64,000 nucleotides of DNA. Source: Entoloma clypeatum (taxonomy: Eukaryota > Basidiomycota > Agaricomycetes > Agaricales > Entolomataceae). The first letter of the stretch is position 1. Each line of letters opens with the position of its first letter. The position numbers and the translations under genes were made by a program. The notes under the pieces are model-generated. The model ran no database searches. It saw nothing but the letters and a program-made list of their open reading frames with translations, and was not told the DNA's origin. The stretch spans positions 3,534,001 to 3,598,000 of the forward strand of contig OY751489.1 in NCBI GenBank assembly GCA_963565915.1, read 5' to 3'. Positions 12,401 to 23,181 of the stretch are shown one piece after another.

Positions 12401-13248
12401 TTGTTCTTCAGGACTGATAGTGCGATCATGCGTTCTTCAGGCCATAAAAAGTCGTTATTTAATATCCCTAATGTGCCGACGCATTCCATAGTCAGTCGAT
12501 GGCCGGGAATGAAGGGGGGTGGGCTGAGGGAAACAGGGGGTAACGTTACCAAGGGATCTTCTGGGAATTTTCGGTGCAATTTGGAGTTTTCAGGCATGGT
12601 AGTTGGAACGGGTCGTATCTTCTGCGCAACAGTCTTGTAAGCCAATACACATCGGACGGGGTCGTATCGAAATGATGATGCAAGTAAGAACTCGCCAAGA
12701 GAAGAATGTGCCAGCGGGAGTAAATCGGAGTTGGTATTTCCAGTTATGGGCGCCAATCGATCATACTGCCACATGTTTGTTTGATCGAGATCAGACCGGA
12801 AGTATGCAAGGTTGAGTTGGCTTGGCGTTCTGTTCTGTGCGACGACAATGCGGGCTTGCTGTCCTGTTTTGTCTCGTGGGTCGTGAACTTTAACTATAAT
12901 GTGCTGTCCTTCGTCGACGTGTTTCATCTTCACGCTCTTTTGCCAAGGACGGCCGAGTAACAGTTGGAAAGGCGCGTTTGCAGTCACATATGCATGTGCA
13001 TATGTCTTTATCCCATCGATTTCGATCTCTAACCATTCCACACAGCCCAACATTGTCTCCCTGGTCCCATTGGCCGTCACCATTACCATCACCCGTTCCC
13101 TATTCATGTCCAATTTCAAATCTTCGACCAAGTCCTTCCTCGCAACAACAATCTCTGATCCTTCATCCAACAAAGCAAGCTCCTGTTTCCCACTGACCAT
13201 TACGTTGATTTCGCACAAGGGCGAGCTAAAGTTGAGTTTCACGGTTGT
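9472..13248 (-). pseudogene. Gypsy pol: protease, RT, RNase H, integrase
   Basis: Continues in the gag frame. Protease: ALLDEGSEI (D-E-G instead of D-S/T-G) near 13175. RT: KPDGNIWIIHNMGPLN, GLDLFVGYDHR, LPMGWHGSMQVFQ and the catalytic NFVDDVNV near 11840. RNase H: YLSVDSSRNGCG to DALSQRE. Integrase: zinc finger H-x-H then CHQC at about 10460, then ITDNG and GIVENAH. The first catalytic Asp of the DDE triad seems lost: the usual D-T-M context reads AVTM near 10385. Stops at 12361-12363, 11794-11796 and 10351-10353 break the frame. The protein would be a polyprotein; here it can only be made as fragments, so the copy is not autonomous. Confidence 0.88.
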
Positions 13249-15246
13249 TCACGGATCTTGTGTGAGGACTGCGGTGGTGGCATCGTCATAGGTATATGCA
13301 GGATTTGGGACACGTTGAGTGCGTAGATTCTCGACAAGATGCTTGCGAAGGCCGGGACTAGCTGAGCAGAGGTCTTGAACAGGTACAGCGACGACAGTTG
13401 CCATGATTTTGTCAAAGATGCGGTTGACAGATGCGGGGTCGGCTATCTTTGCTTCATATACGAATGCAGGGGGTGGGATTACAGGTCGTTCGGATATTGT
13501 GGTAGGTGTTACTTGGTCTTTTTGTTCATTGGCTTGCTCCGTGTTGTCAGATGTGTCTGTAGTCGAACGTGTTGCGTACGCGTATCCCTCGGCGTTCCAA
13601 TGTTCAAGATCCTCGAAGCCACCCAGCAAGATTTTGTCTTCGTCGTTGACATCGTTTGCTCCGTCCATTTCCTTCACCACGTCCTTTTGCACAGGTTCGT
13701 CGGTGTCCTCAACAACTTCAACCGTGACAGCACTAACAGCTAGCATCTGTAACCATCCGCCTGCGAAATAAGCCATTGTCGCAGTATTCTGTGGCGCTGC
13801 GCGTTGCTGATGCCAGTCGTCGATGGATCCTTTAATTCCGTCGGGGTGCCCAAGGAGATGAGAGCCGTCAGGGGCGTGGAATTGGTTGTCGTGGTAAATG
13901 CATTTATTGTCACGGAGGTATTCTGTCGCCTGCGGGCATTCCCTTAACAAGTGGCCTCCTTTCCGGCAAAAATGGCAGACGCGGTCCGTTTGTCCCCAAG
14001 TCGTGTTCCGGGGTGCATTGTATGTCGTGTTCGGCGCATTGTACGTCGTGTGCGGTGGTTTGTATATTGCCGCGACCGGCGCTGGAGCCTGATGGTTCTT
14101 TGCAGCGAGGGTAATGAGACTGGCTGGGGGATTCATGAGGCGGGCGACGCTTGGGGCGATCACGGCGAGACGCGCATAATAGGTAACATATGTATCATCG
14201 GTTGTCATCATTGTCGCTAACTTCTTCGTCAAGCCCTCGATAGTATCCTTTCCCTTTTTCAATTTGACTGTCTTTACCTTTACAGTCTTCTTCTTTCTGT
14301 CCCCCGCATCAGAATCGGAAGAATTGTCATCGCTGTTGTCGCTGTCATCGTCTGAGTCGGATGTACTAGAGTTGGAGTCTGATGGTCTGTCGTTGACACG
14401 TAAGACATCGTTACCGAAGACTTCAAGGGCGACTGGCAAAATTTGATGGACACGAGGTACCCGAGCGCGGCTGAAGCGTGTGCCATCCAGTCCGTTGGCC
14501 TGTAATTGCGCAAGGATACGGCGTTGGGCGTTGGCGGGAAATCCTTTCCAAAATGCCTTGTCAAGTTCCTTTTCGGATACAATTTCCCTTGAAAGTAGGC
14601 TTCTTCCGATGTGCATGAAGTCGTGATGGTACGTCGTCACTTCGTTTTGATTCCTAATCTTCTTCTTCCTTCGCCGTCTCACAATTTTATCGAGTTCGGC
14701 CTCAGTCTTCTTTCCACCGTCGATGGCATTGGGGTACGAGTCGATAAGCGTCTGGCGGAAGTCCGCCCAATTCTTATCACGATAACCGTCGAAAGTCTTC
14801 CATACTTCGCATGTTCGGATGTCGGTATAATGCACGATCCAATCAACCTTTTCTATGTTCGACATCCGGCAGGCATCAGTCAAGCTTTCATACTCGTGCA
14901 AAAAATCCATGAGGCCCTCCGATTTCTTTGGATCAAAATGTAAAGTCTTTGAGTTGCGTGGGCGTGGCATCATTGTGACGTCGCGCGATTGTGTGTAGTT
15001 TCGGACCCAGGGAGGAAGTTGTGGTCCTTCGGTGGCGTCGGGATCGGCCATGTTGAGATCGATAGGACCGGAGGATGATGATGAAGAAAGTAAAGAAGAT
15101 AGAGGACTAGATGGACGACGTACAGAGTTGGTTGGGGTAGCTGCGGCTGACTGTGTGTCGGTCGCAGCGTTATCGACTGTTTGGCGGGTGGAAGTTCCGC
15201 GGATTCCAAGACGCGGAGCAAGTTGTTGAGTTGACAGTCTTGGCAC
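13249..15246 (-). pseudogene. Gypsy gag (665 aa) with zinc knuckle
   Basis: Structural capsid/nucleocapsid protein of the 9134-15826 element. It starts MPRLSTQQLAPRL, has a Ser/Pro-rich N-terminus, a capsid-like helical region (FDPKKSEGLMDFLHEYESL...WADFRQTLIDSYP), a poly-Ser/Asp acidic stretch near residue 295, and one CCHC knuckle, CHFCRKGGHLLREC, near residue 440. The frame ends in TGA at 13249-13251 and continues straight into protease in the same frame. The stop could be a CGA-to-TGA mutation or, less likely, a readthrough gag-pol boundary. Three other in-frame stops further on favour mutation. Confidence 0.85.
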
Positions 15247-15527
15247 GGCACGAGTTGAAGCGCGACCTCAGCGAGGAGGGAAACCTTGAGTAGAACAGCG
15301 TGAAGGGAAAGAAATCGTGGCTGCGATGTGAAGCAGGTGACAGAGGATGGCAAGCAACCAAAGAGACATCAGGGAATGCGGTGAGCAGCGCTGATGGAAT
15401 GCAGTGACGGCGGCAAGACAGACGCGTTAACAGACAAGCGGTTGACAGAGGTTCGACAGGCGATGGGTACACGGCGAGGTCGGTGTCGGCAGCAGCAGCG
15501 GCAGGGCTCTCCTCAATGTTCGTCTCG

Positions 15528-15544
15528 ACTCGCGGTGGGCTCCA
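15528..15544 (-). promoter_or_regulatory. tRNA-type primer-binding site
   Basis: Three bases inside the 5' LTR the minus strand reads TGGAGCCCACCGCGAGT. The leading TGG pairs with a tRNA 3' CCA, the usual Gypsy primer. The tRNA was not identified. Confidence 0.7.
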
Positions 15545-15547
15545 CTT

Positions 15548-15826
15548 TGTGGCGTCCAGACCACGGGCGGTGAGTGCGTGTCGAGAGAAGCGAGAGAGCG
15601 CAAGCATGAGAGAGACGAGAGGGACCCGAATGAATGAATCCATACTACATACTACATCCCTTTTTATACTACTTTGTCATGGCTGACCAGAGGACCCAAT
15701 ATAACCGAAACCTGCTAAGAAAGGAATCCAAGAAACTAAATATAACCTAGAGCCGGGGTGCCATCGAGAGGGGTGCGCTCGGACCGTGTGACAAGATCCG
15801 AGGCCAGCCAGAGTCGATCCCCCACA
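15548..15826 (-). repeat. 5' LTR of the 9-16 kb Gypsy element
   Basis: 279 bp. Compared with 9134-9412 it differs at ten positions, all transitions, nine in CpG/TpG/CpA contexts. The 4 bp duplication CATG follows. Confidence 0.92.
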
Positions 15827-15830
15827 CATG

Positions 15831-16501
15831 AGAGTCTGCTGAGACATTGTTCAGTGTGTTGCGGAGGCCATGAGAGATGGTGGGAATGGGTCCTAGGCAT
15901 CATTGATGGAGATTGATTGATGGGTGGGGTTTCTCCGAGATGATGTGTTGACAAGTCACTCACAGTGGAGGCTGATGCCAAACAAACATCAGGTGATGTG
16001 AGGGACTTGGTGAGGTTGGTCAGAGCTGGAGCAATAGTTTCTGCTGGTGTTGAGGATAAGAGCAAACAAGCCTAATATAACTGGTTGAGGTACCAGATCA
16101 ACCAGTATTATAAGACTACAGTTGTGGACAACCAAACAGGATAAAAATATTGACTGAGTTTTGTACCTTCCCACAATTGTTGGATTTTCTTGAAAATAGC
16201 AGAAATGTGTTATTTGAGATCTACTGAAGTGATTTGCATGAGCTGATTTTGCTCAATGTCGAATTTTGGGTTTTGATCCCCCAAAAATTGGCCAAACCAT
16301 CAAAAAAATCACTAAAATCATGAAAAAATGCAGAATCAACTCCTTTTTGTGGGCTGAGTATGATCCTACAAAAATTATGACCAGAAAAATACATGCATCA
16401 GCAAAGTAGTCCCAGGGCTGGTAGCAAGCCATAGCACTCTGTAGTGACTTCACTGGCAGGCATAGCAATGTAGCACCAAAGCATTGTAATATCATAGTAT
16501 C
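15831..16501. other. Non-coding stretch with TAGC-rich repeat
   Basis: No gene is supported. 16385-16501 repeats the CATAGC/GTAGC motif of 6465-6620. 16260-16345 (GATCCCCCAAAAATTGGCC and A-rich runs) resembles part of 5960-6045 in reverse. Confidence 0.4.
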
Positions 16502-16509
16502 ATAGCATT

Positions 16510-17009
16510 TAGTGTTTTGAAGTCCAGTCTCAAAGACCTAGAACTGGACCAGAATCAGACTGGTAAAGACTGGTGAAAGACTGGACTGCAGCCTCAAGTT
16601 TCAGATTTTTAAGAATTGACCAGTCTCAGGTTCTTCAAATTTTGGAAAAAAAAAAAGACTGGCTTAACACCAGTCTTGATTTGAGACTCAAAAAATATAA
16701 ACTGGTCATAGGTTCACACAGGTTCATATAGGTTCACATATATTTTGTTTATCAAAGCTTCTATAAAATGTTTTGAAATGTGTCATAAATGATATTCTGA
16801 AACAGTTTTAATAAATTGGAAAATAACCAGTTTAAACCAGTTTGAACCAGTCCTGGTTTACTTTTTTCAGAAAGGAAAGACTGGTTTACCAGTCTTTGAC
16901 CAGTCCAGTCCTGGTTTCAGTTTTTTGGAGAAACCACTCAACCAGTCTTGGTTCTAGGTTCTTAATTTTTTGGGCAAAAAACTGGACTGGACTGGACTTT
17001 CAAACACTA
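16510..17009 (-). mobile_element. hAT-type MITE, copy 2 (500 bp, inverted)
   Basis: Reverse-complement twin of 8213-8712. It starts TAGTGTTTTGAAGTCC and ends GGACTTTCAAACACTA. Flanks are ATAGCATT (16502-16509) and GGTATATG (17010-17017), the reverse complements of the left and right flanks of copy 1. Non-coding. Confidence 0.85.
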
Positions 17010-17017
17010 GGTATATG

Positions 17018-17310
17018 GGCATCCCAGCAAGGGTATAACATGGTGAAAAGAGCGAAAATGGATGTACTCACCTTGGGTACATATCATTATCTTATGCTCC
17101 AAAATTGGTCAGGGCACCTATGTAGGCCTATTCTATGGTATAAATAGGTCCCAAGCATCGGTTGTACAAGGTTTGCAATAAGTAGATCAGGTAGGAAAGT
17201 GTAGAAGATGATATGTACATCAAAAATAGATATTTCACACATAGCATCAGTATCTCATGGTAGATAAATATATAGAGACTTGTAGGGGTTGTCTCAGATG
17301 TATATATACT
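17018..17310. other. Unassigned spacer
   Basis: No coding or repeat structure is recognised before the hairpin at 17311. Confidence 0.3.
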
Positions 17311-17490
17311 CATAGCAAAAGATCCCAAAGAGATATGTGAAGTGTGGAAGACAGGAGATAAGATTTTGTCTGAAATGCACTTCAGGATAGCATGCCCATC
17401 ACAATCATTGTGTTCCAAACATGTTTTCGGGACTGAATCATGTCTCCCACCTTCCACACTCCACATATCTCTTTGGGGTCTTTTGCTATG
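17311..17490. repeat. Hairpin-forming inverted repeat
   Basis: The 40 bp arms 17311-17350 and 17451-17490 (CATAGCAAAAG... and its inverse) match at 38 of 40 positions around a 100 nt loop. The pairing partly extends both ways. It may be a foldback remnant. The outer ends are AT-rich; no target duplication was identified. Confidence 0.7.
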
Positions 17491-17529
17491 GGTATACTGT
17501 ACTATTACGACCGGGTGTTCAGTCACGCG

Positions 17530-19058
17530 TCACATACCCTGATGAACTGGACACTTTTGGCTCAATGTAACGGTCACACTAGGTTGATGAACACTTCCAG
17601 AAATGGTCACTCCTGAATCAATAAGTGCTGGGACAGGATCTGAAGAGAAAAAAGAAGATGAGATATTGATACATAAAGAGTTCGGATCAGAGAGAGCGGA
17701 CACATTAAGTCGGATGGGAGCGGAGGCACAGAGAGAGTCAACGCAGTCCTCAGACCGTGCTTCGTGAGGACCACTGCCTATTTTTTTGACTCAATCTCCT
17801 TACCTTTTTCCTTGGCTTGAGTGCCAACTTGGGCGGCTTTCCCTTTAGCCTTGGAAGCGGAGGAGGTGGACTTGGGACAGTCCTTGACAGTGTGTCCGAC
17901 GCTACTGCAGAATAAGCAAAGGTTATTATCGAAACGATGTTTGCGTTCTTGATACGTCAGTTTGCCATCTTTGCCTAATTTACTGGAGAGGTCGGGTTTC
18001 GGAGCGGATGTGGAAGCGGAAGCGGAGGGTTTGGTTGATGATGTTTGTGGAGTGGATTGGTTCGGAGCAGATTGTTTCTTGTCGGACTTGAGAGTGGGTT
18101 TATCGGTTCTGGATTTCTCTCGTTGACGTTCCCAGTAGCGAGTGTCAATAGTATGAGCCGCGGATCATAGGTCTGGTAAAGACTTGATCTTGGGTTGTTG
18201 GGAGAGGATGTCCTTGATCCGATCTGGAAGTCTGATGTAGTAGTGGTGTTGGAGGGAGTTTTCATCCCAGTCAGTCTTGGTAGCAAGACGTTGGAATTCA
18301 ATGTTGTACTTCAATATCTTTTGATTTTCCTTCATCCGTAGGTTGTCCAACTGTTCTTCAGCTTCGCCCTGAGGGTCAATGGTACCAAACTCGGAGCGGA
18401 GAAGTCGGACGAACTCGGGGAAAGAACCCCGCCAATTGGGTTTATCATCGTCTAGAATGAAGGGTTCAAAAAATTCGAGTGCTGTGCCTCGGAAGTAAGA
18501 CATGGCAAAGTTGACTTTAGAATGTTCTGAGTTGAAGTTGTCGTTGTCGGAGAAGTAAAGTTTGCATTGTAAAATGAATGCGGAGAGTTTGCGCAGATCA
18601 GATCCATCAAAGGTATCCGGTTCGTTGGCATACGATTTTTTCTTCTTTGTATCTCGATGTTTCAACTCTTTGGTCATGAGCAGAATGGCTTCAGCTAGAT
18701 TGGGTTCCTGATCTGGATTGGAATCGGAGTCGTCCAAATCTCCATGTAAACTACCGTCGGAAGGAGGAGGAGATCCTCCTGGAGGTCCGCCAAATAAGCC
18801 AGAATTTAGAGGTGCGGAGGGTTCTGTTGGTGGGTTTAGTGGAGGACTGGCGGGAAGTGGTGGGAGCTGAGAGTCGGAAGAGGGCGGAGGAACGGATGGT
18901 CTGGGGGTAGGAGCGGATGATGATGCTGTGGCTCCTCAAGGGGTAATGGTTACATTGCGTGTTCCTCGAAGAAAAGCAGAGCGTGGTGTGGAGGATGAAC
19001 GTTCTGCTGCTGCACGAGCAGTCCTAGTTGTTCGAACTGTATTATGGGTTTGAGACAT
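17530..19058 (-). pseudogene. Gypsy (chromovirus-like) gag with start of protease
   Basis: Minus-strand gag from ATG 19056-19058 (MSQTHNTVRT). It has a Pro/Ser-rich N-terminus, a retrotransposon gag domain (FDGSDLRKLSAFILQCKLYF... ALEFFEPFI... FVRLLRSEFGTID) and a zinc knuckle CLFCSSVGHTVKDC at about 17890. TGA at 18936-18938 and 18165-18167 break the frame; both sites suit CGA. A protease active-site fragment ALIDSG appears near 17615, after which homology stops, so the element is truncated on its 3' side. Only the gag half remains. It belongs to an LTR whose 5' copy lies at 19110 upward. Confidence 0.8.
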
Positions 19059-19096
19059 GTGGGTAGAGGTTGTTGGGTAAATCAAAGAATGGTGGT

Positions 19097-19410
19097 AGTT
19101 CAAATATACTGTCACGTAGCGTTTTTCTCAACGCCGGAAAATGTCGGATGAGTCAGAGCAGAGTAGCGGAGGAGCGGATGCGATAAGTGCGACATTGGCA
19201 GAAAGGACCTGGCTTCAACTTGTGCATTGCACCCCACTCTTTGACGTGGTCCTCGATTTTGGATTGGCAGATGTCGGATGAGCGGATGAGCGGATGAATG
19301 GAGGTGACGGAGAGAATGCTCAAAAGCAAGTAGAGACGGATGCGAATGAGGTGTAACGTATGATATTTGAACTGAGGTTCTATGACAGGTTTGTACACTA
19401 TTTATAGTAG
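19097..19410 (-). promoter_or_regulatory. LTR end, self-primer site and TATA box of the 17-19 kb Gypsy
   Basis: The LTR ends at 19110 (minus strand ...TACGTGACA). After two bases (GT) the minus strand reads ATATTTGAACT (19097-19107). Its exact complement AGTTCAAATAT lies inside the LTR at 19363-19373, 33 nt downstream of TATAAATA (19399-19406, minus strand). This fits a transcript whose 5' end primes its own reverse transcription. The outer LTR boundary (above 19410) was not resolved. Confidence 0.65.
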
Positions 19411-19624
19411 ACTAGAATGATCAGTATTACTATAAGTGATGTGCAGATATCGGAGTTGACCATCGGAACATTCGGAGTATGGAGAGTAGCAAATGAAAAG
19501 TGAACAACATATGTCTACTTGTAAGTATGGTTGAGATGTTACGTAGTAGAAGTATAATCAATATAAATAGAATGATGTCGGAGCGGATGAATCGTCGGAG
19601 TCGTCAGATAAGTTGGATGTGAAT
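19411..19624. other. Probable U3 of the LTR and unassigned sequence
   Basis: No gene is seen. GATGTTACGTAG at about 19530 resembles the LTR terminus at 19110 and may be a second LTR fragment. Confidence 0.3.
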
Positions 19625-19796
19625 CGTATGGTTATGACAGGGCCATTGGGCATGAAGGGAGGCCGTTGGGGTTGAAGGGTGCTGTTGGGCATAAGGGGGC
19701 ACCATTGGGCATGAAGAGAGGCTGATGGGCACAAAGGGAGGCCATTGGGCATTAAAGGGTGGCCATTGAACAGGCGAAGGGGCCGTTGGGTGTTAG
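19625..19796. repeat. 20 bp minisatellite outside the 19.8 kb element
   Basis: About eight degenerate copies of a 20 bp unit like GGCCATTGGGCATGAAGGGA. The same unit occurs at 20090-20730 and in other hAT-like elements of the window. Non-coding. Confidence 0.75.
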
Positions 19797-20089
19797 TAGT
19801 GTTTAAAGGTCCGATTCAGTCCGGTTTTTGATCCTCAAAATTTAGAGACCAAGACCAAGACTGATTTTTCAGTTCACATGATCTCGAAAAAACTGAACCG
19901 GACCGATGCAAGACCGGTGCATCAGTTTTGTTTACCTCAAAGAAGTGAGACCAGACTGGTTTCCACTGGTTTAAACCAATATATTACAAGTAAAATAAGA
20001 CTAAGGACACACACGCACAGCCCAGTGCTGCATGCACGTGTTGTACTCCCTCAATTGGTCCTCTGTGGGCTCAGCCTGGCCCCATGTGC

Positions 20090-20730
20090 TCTTGGGCATG
20101 ACTCGACGCTGTTGGGTGTGAAAGGAGGCCATTGGGCACATATTGTGGCAGTTGCACAGTGCCGTACGGCACGAAGGAAGGGTGCTGGGTGTGAGTTGAC
20201 GGTGTTGGGGACGCAAGGCAGCCCTGGGCATGAGGATTGGGCAAGTAAGGTGGTCATTGGGCATTAGAGGGGCCGTGGGGCACTAGTTGGGGCAGTTGGG
20301 CAAGAGGGGCAGCCATTGGGGACATGAGGTGACTGTTGGACGTGAAAGGCGACCGTTGTGCGTGGGTTGACGGCGTTGAGGGCAAAGGGATGGTGTGGCA
20401 TGGGTCAATGGCAGTGGGCGCAAGTCAGGACTGTTGGGCATGAAAGGAGGCCTTTAGGCATGAAAGGTGGCCATTGGGTGTGGGTCGATTGCATTGGGGG
20501 TGAAGGGACGGCATTGAGGGCGAAGGGATGCCATTGGGCATGAATGGAGGCCATTGGGCATGAGTCAGGACCGTTGGGCACAAAGGGACACCATTGGGCA
20601 CAAAGGGATGCCATTGGGCATGAAAGGTGGCCATTGGGCAGAAGAGAGGGCCGTTGGGCATGAGTGGTGGCCATTATGTGCGAGTAGTGGCCGTTGGGCA
20701 GATGTGGTGGCTGGGTGGAGTGGTGGTGGG
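20090..20730. repeat. 20 bp minisatellite array
   Basis: Around 30 degenerate units of a 20-mer like GGCCATTGGGCATGAAAGGT. Well-preserved tandem copies are at 20520-20710. The recurring GGCC plus TTGGGC core gives spurious open frames on both strands. Confidence 0.85.
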
Positions 20731-21899
20731 GGATAAAAAAAGAGTGGGAAGGTTTTGCTGGCAGTTATGGTTTGACTTTTGGTGATTGCCGAGCATGCTC
20801 AGCATCAATGCCGAGCCATGCACATTGTTGAAAATCGTGCCCTCGATGCCCAAACCGTGGCACCAAAACCCACAAAAATAATTTTTACCTTATGTAGACA
20901 TATTTAGAAACTCATAGGAAGTATATATAGAGTTATATACATGAGCTATGGATGGTAGAAAGTTGGTGCTCCAAATTGATGCATCAAAACACAATGTAAA
21001 TCGTGATGAACAGTGTGGCATGGTGTTTTCTAACACAAAAAACAACATTTTCTAGCTTCCTCCTTTGAACAACATTTGTACTCTAAATATACTATACATA
21101 TACTATTGAAACAGTGTATGTAAACCTATTCAGCCCCTCTAAATAAAATTAAAGGACTTCATGAGGTGAATATGAGCAAAATAGATCGAAATTTTGACCA
21201 AATTTTTTTGTTTTAGCTTTGGATTCTCCTCATTCAGGGGATCTCACAGCACATTTGTTTTTCAAATTTGGCTCATTCATTAGGGAGATATAACACTTTT
21301 ACTGAAATCTGCACATTTGGTTATTTCTATCTTATCTGTACTTCTAAAAATTATTCAAGGTGTTTCAGAAGATAAATACATATCTAATATATAGTTCTAT
21401 CACTTCAAACTATTATTAGACTATGAGGAAGGGGCCGCGCGTGCCCGCACGATGCATTTTGCATGTTGTTTACTATTATTTGGTGGAAAGTGCCGCATTG
21501 TTATATCATCAAATCCGTGGCGAAGTTTCATGAAATCAATACATACTGAGTGATATATAATCCCCCTCTACCTAATTGATATAGTAGAAAGTCTTACTTG
21601 TTCCTGTGTAGACATAATAAGCAGATGTGCAATGCTTTTGGAGATTTGTTTACATGTGTTTGACATGTTTGATGTGTGCGCATGTCGCACGTCATCCAAT
21701 GTTGAACTGACACATCCACCCATTGCTGACTCTGCAATGAGGGGCACACATGCTGAAAAGGATATTTATAGATTTTATTTATAATCTGTCTACTTGTGAT
21801 CGAGGGCAAGGGAGCGCATGCACAGACCTTTTGTGAAAAAAAAAAATTCTTTCTACCTATTTGGGAAGTGGGAAAGTGGATATATGGAGTGATTGTGAG

Positions 21900-22015
21900 C
21901 AACAAATATCACAGATCTGTGACTCAGTTGGTTATATTGTCAGTTTAACATTGTATTATCAAAAAGATTGAGAGTTCAATTCTTGCAAGTGGCAAATATT
22001 TTGTAGTCTGCTATT
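21900..22015 (+). repeat. tRNA-like (SINE-type) module, copy 1
   Basis: TGACTCAGTTGG (about 21920-21931) resembles a tRNA/SINE A box and GAGTTCAATTC (21971-21981) a B box, spaced about 40 nt apart. The same pair occurs at 40944-41007 and 58850-58911. It is degenerate and not a functional tRNA. Confidence 0.5.
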
Positions 22016-22255
22016 TCGTGACATGGATTTTAGTTGCTCAGATTGTTCTGTGCAAAAACCAGTTCGAAACTGGTCTCAACCAGTCTTTGGCCAGTCTTCG
22101 AAACTCTAAATTCAGAGCAAACAAAGAACTAGTTGTGCTTAAAAACCTTAAAGACCGAGACCGCCAGTCTCGGTCTTTCCCAATTTGGTTTGGTTTGGTC
22201 CAGTCTTGATCTGAACCAGTTCACAAAGACTGAACCTTTAAACACTATGTGGAAA

Positions 22256-22689
22256 CCCTAGATACTGAGAATTTCTCTGCAAAACTGGGCTTTCAAGTTG
22301 CAAAGCCCTGCAGAAACCCTGGATACTGGGAATAACTGGAATTTATTGGTCAATTAACCAGCTATAACCAGTTATAACCACTGGTCAACTGGATTGGAAA
22401 ATTTTTGACTGATTAATGGCAGTTAAGTTAAAGTTAAAGGTTTTGGAATTTTTTTTTAACCAGTTAAGATTAAGTTAATTCAATTTTGACCAATTAACTT
22501 AACTTAACTTGACTTTGAAACACTACCCATGCAACATTGCGTCGCTGGGCCAACCTCATTCTTGTATGCCATGCTCTGCAAACACACTTTCTGTTGGAAT
22601 TTACACTGCTCCCTGCCTCTCGTCACACATCACATATCATATATCACATCACAACCTGTCATTCTTATTATAGCCCTCTCAGTAATACT
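22256..22689. other. Low-complexity ACCAGT / AACTTAACTT sequence
   Basis: 22340-22520 is built of ACCAGTTATAACC and TTAACTTAACTT runs, perhaps a decayed hAT-like end. No gene is supported. Confidence 0.4.
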
Positions 22690-23181
22690 TGAAAAGTGCC
22701 CCCTGGGGGGGCAGTACATCTTGCTTGACAGAGTGCATAAGAATGGATATATCTTATCACGCAATGGTCAATTCATTCACATGCACCAAGAATCGTTCAA
22801 ACATTGTCTCAAACTTTGCCACATGAAACAAAAAGTGTTCACCCTGAGGTTGTGTTTCTTGCCCAAACCCCTACAACTTTACGACATCCAGCAATGGTGA
22901 ACAACTTCAATCTGCTTTCAAATTGCAAACTTTACAGTTGCTTTCCCGATATTTTGCATCTGACGAAATGCTGTCTTATGATAAATGGAAACAAAGAGGG
23001 AATGGGCACCGTTGGATGAAAAAAGGCCTGGGTGGAGGGATTTTAGAAGAAGAAGCAACATGCATTCTTGTGGGACAGGTTTCTGAAGAGAAACTCAACA
23101 TCGTGCCTAGCAGAAACTATTCTGCGAATTCCAGATTTGGAAATTTAGCGAAGGCAAAGTTTTCTCTGAGTATTGAGGATC
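22690..23181 (+). pseudogene. Unidentified fungal ORF, segment A
   Basis: Function not recognised. The clearest part is 22917-23181: LQTLQLLSRYFASDEMLSYD, then RWMKKGLGGGILEEEATCIL, VGQVSEEKLNIVPSRNYSAN and KFSLSIED. It is cut exactly at 23181 by the LTR of the 23-29 kb chromovirus. Across that insertion the frame resumes as PYGDFGPDF in segment B, so A and B were one exon before the insertion. Upstream, 22690-22916, frames are mixed, with introns or damage. It may be part of a mobile-element or captured gene. Confidence 0.55.

Larger units (their letters stand above)
9134..15826 (-). mobile_element. Complete Ty3/Gypsy LTR retrotransposon (6.7 kb, inactive)
   Basis: Two 279 bp LTRs (9134-9412 and 15548-15826) begin TGTGG and end CCACA. 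They are flanked by the 4 bp duplication CATG (9130-9133 and 15827-15830). The element reads on the minus strand: LTR, tRNA-type primer site, gag, protease, RT, RNase H, integrase, purine tract, LTR. From 15246 to 9472 a single frame is kept, broken only by TGA 13249, TGA 12361, TAA 11794 and TGA 10351. There is no frameshift. The three TGAs fall where CGA (Arg) fits the family. The LTRs differ at 10 sites, all transitions. No chromodomain is seen, so it is a different lineage from the 23-35 kb elements. Confidence 0.92.
19797..22247. mobile_element. Large non-autonomous hAT-like element (about 2.45 kb)
   Basis: Termini are TAGTGTTTAAAGGTCC (19797) and the inverse, ending CTTTAAACACTA at 22247. 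Within lie a minisatellite (20090-20730), about 850 bp of AT-rich sequence with no gene (20735-21590), a segment shared with 40.9-41.2 kb and 58.8-59.2 kb, and a tRNA-like stretch. The flanking octamers GGTGTTAG and TGTGGAAA do not match, so either the ends are from two insertions or the flanks were rearranged. No transposase is encoded. The hAT assignment is by terminal motif only. Confidence 0.6.

Noticed and set aside
13249..13251. Programmed readthrough stop between gag and pol
   Set aside because: The same frame has further stops deep inside pol, and CGA-to-TGA is common here, so mutation is the simpler view.
20001..20736. Several 60-129 codon frames of the MPNGP type
   Set aside because: Products of the 20 bp repeat on both strands.
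21919..21981. Possible tRNA gene
   Set aside because: A and B boxes are present but no cloverleaf can be folded, no acceptor stem pairs, and copies sit at the same point in transposons.
19797..22247. Target duplication for the large TAGTGTTT element
   Set aside because: GGTGTTAG and TGTGGAAA do not match in any orientation, so I do not claim one.
22534..22900. 123-codon frame as an independent gene
   Set aside because: No start context or motif, and frames shift within the same stretch; more likely the damaged 5' part of the split ORF.
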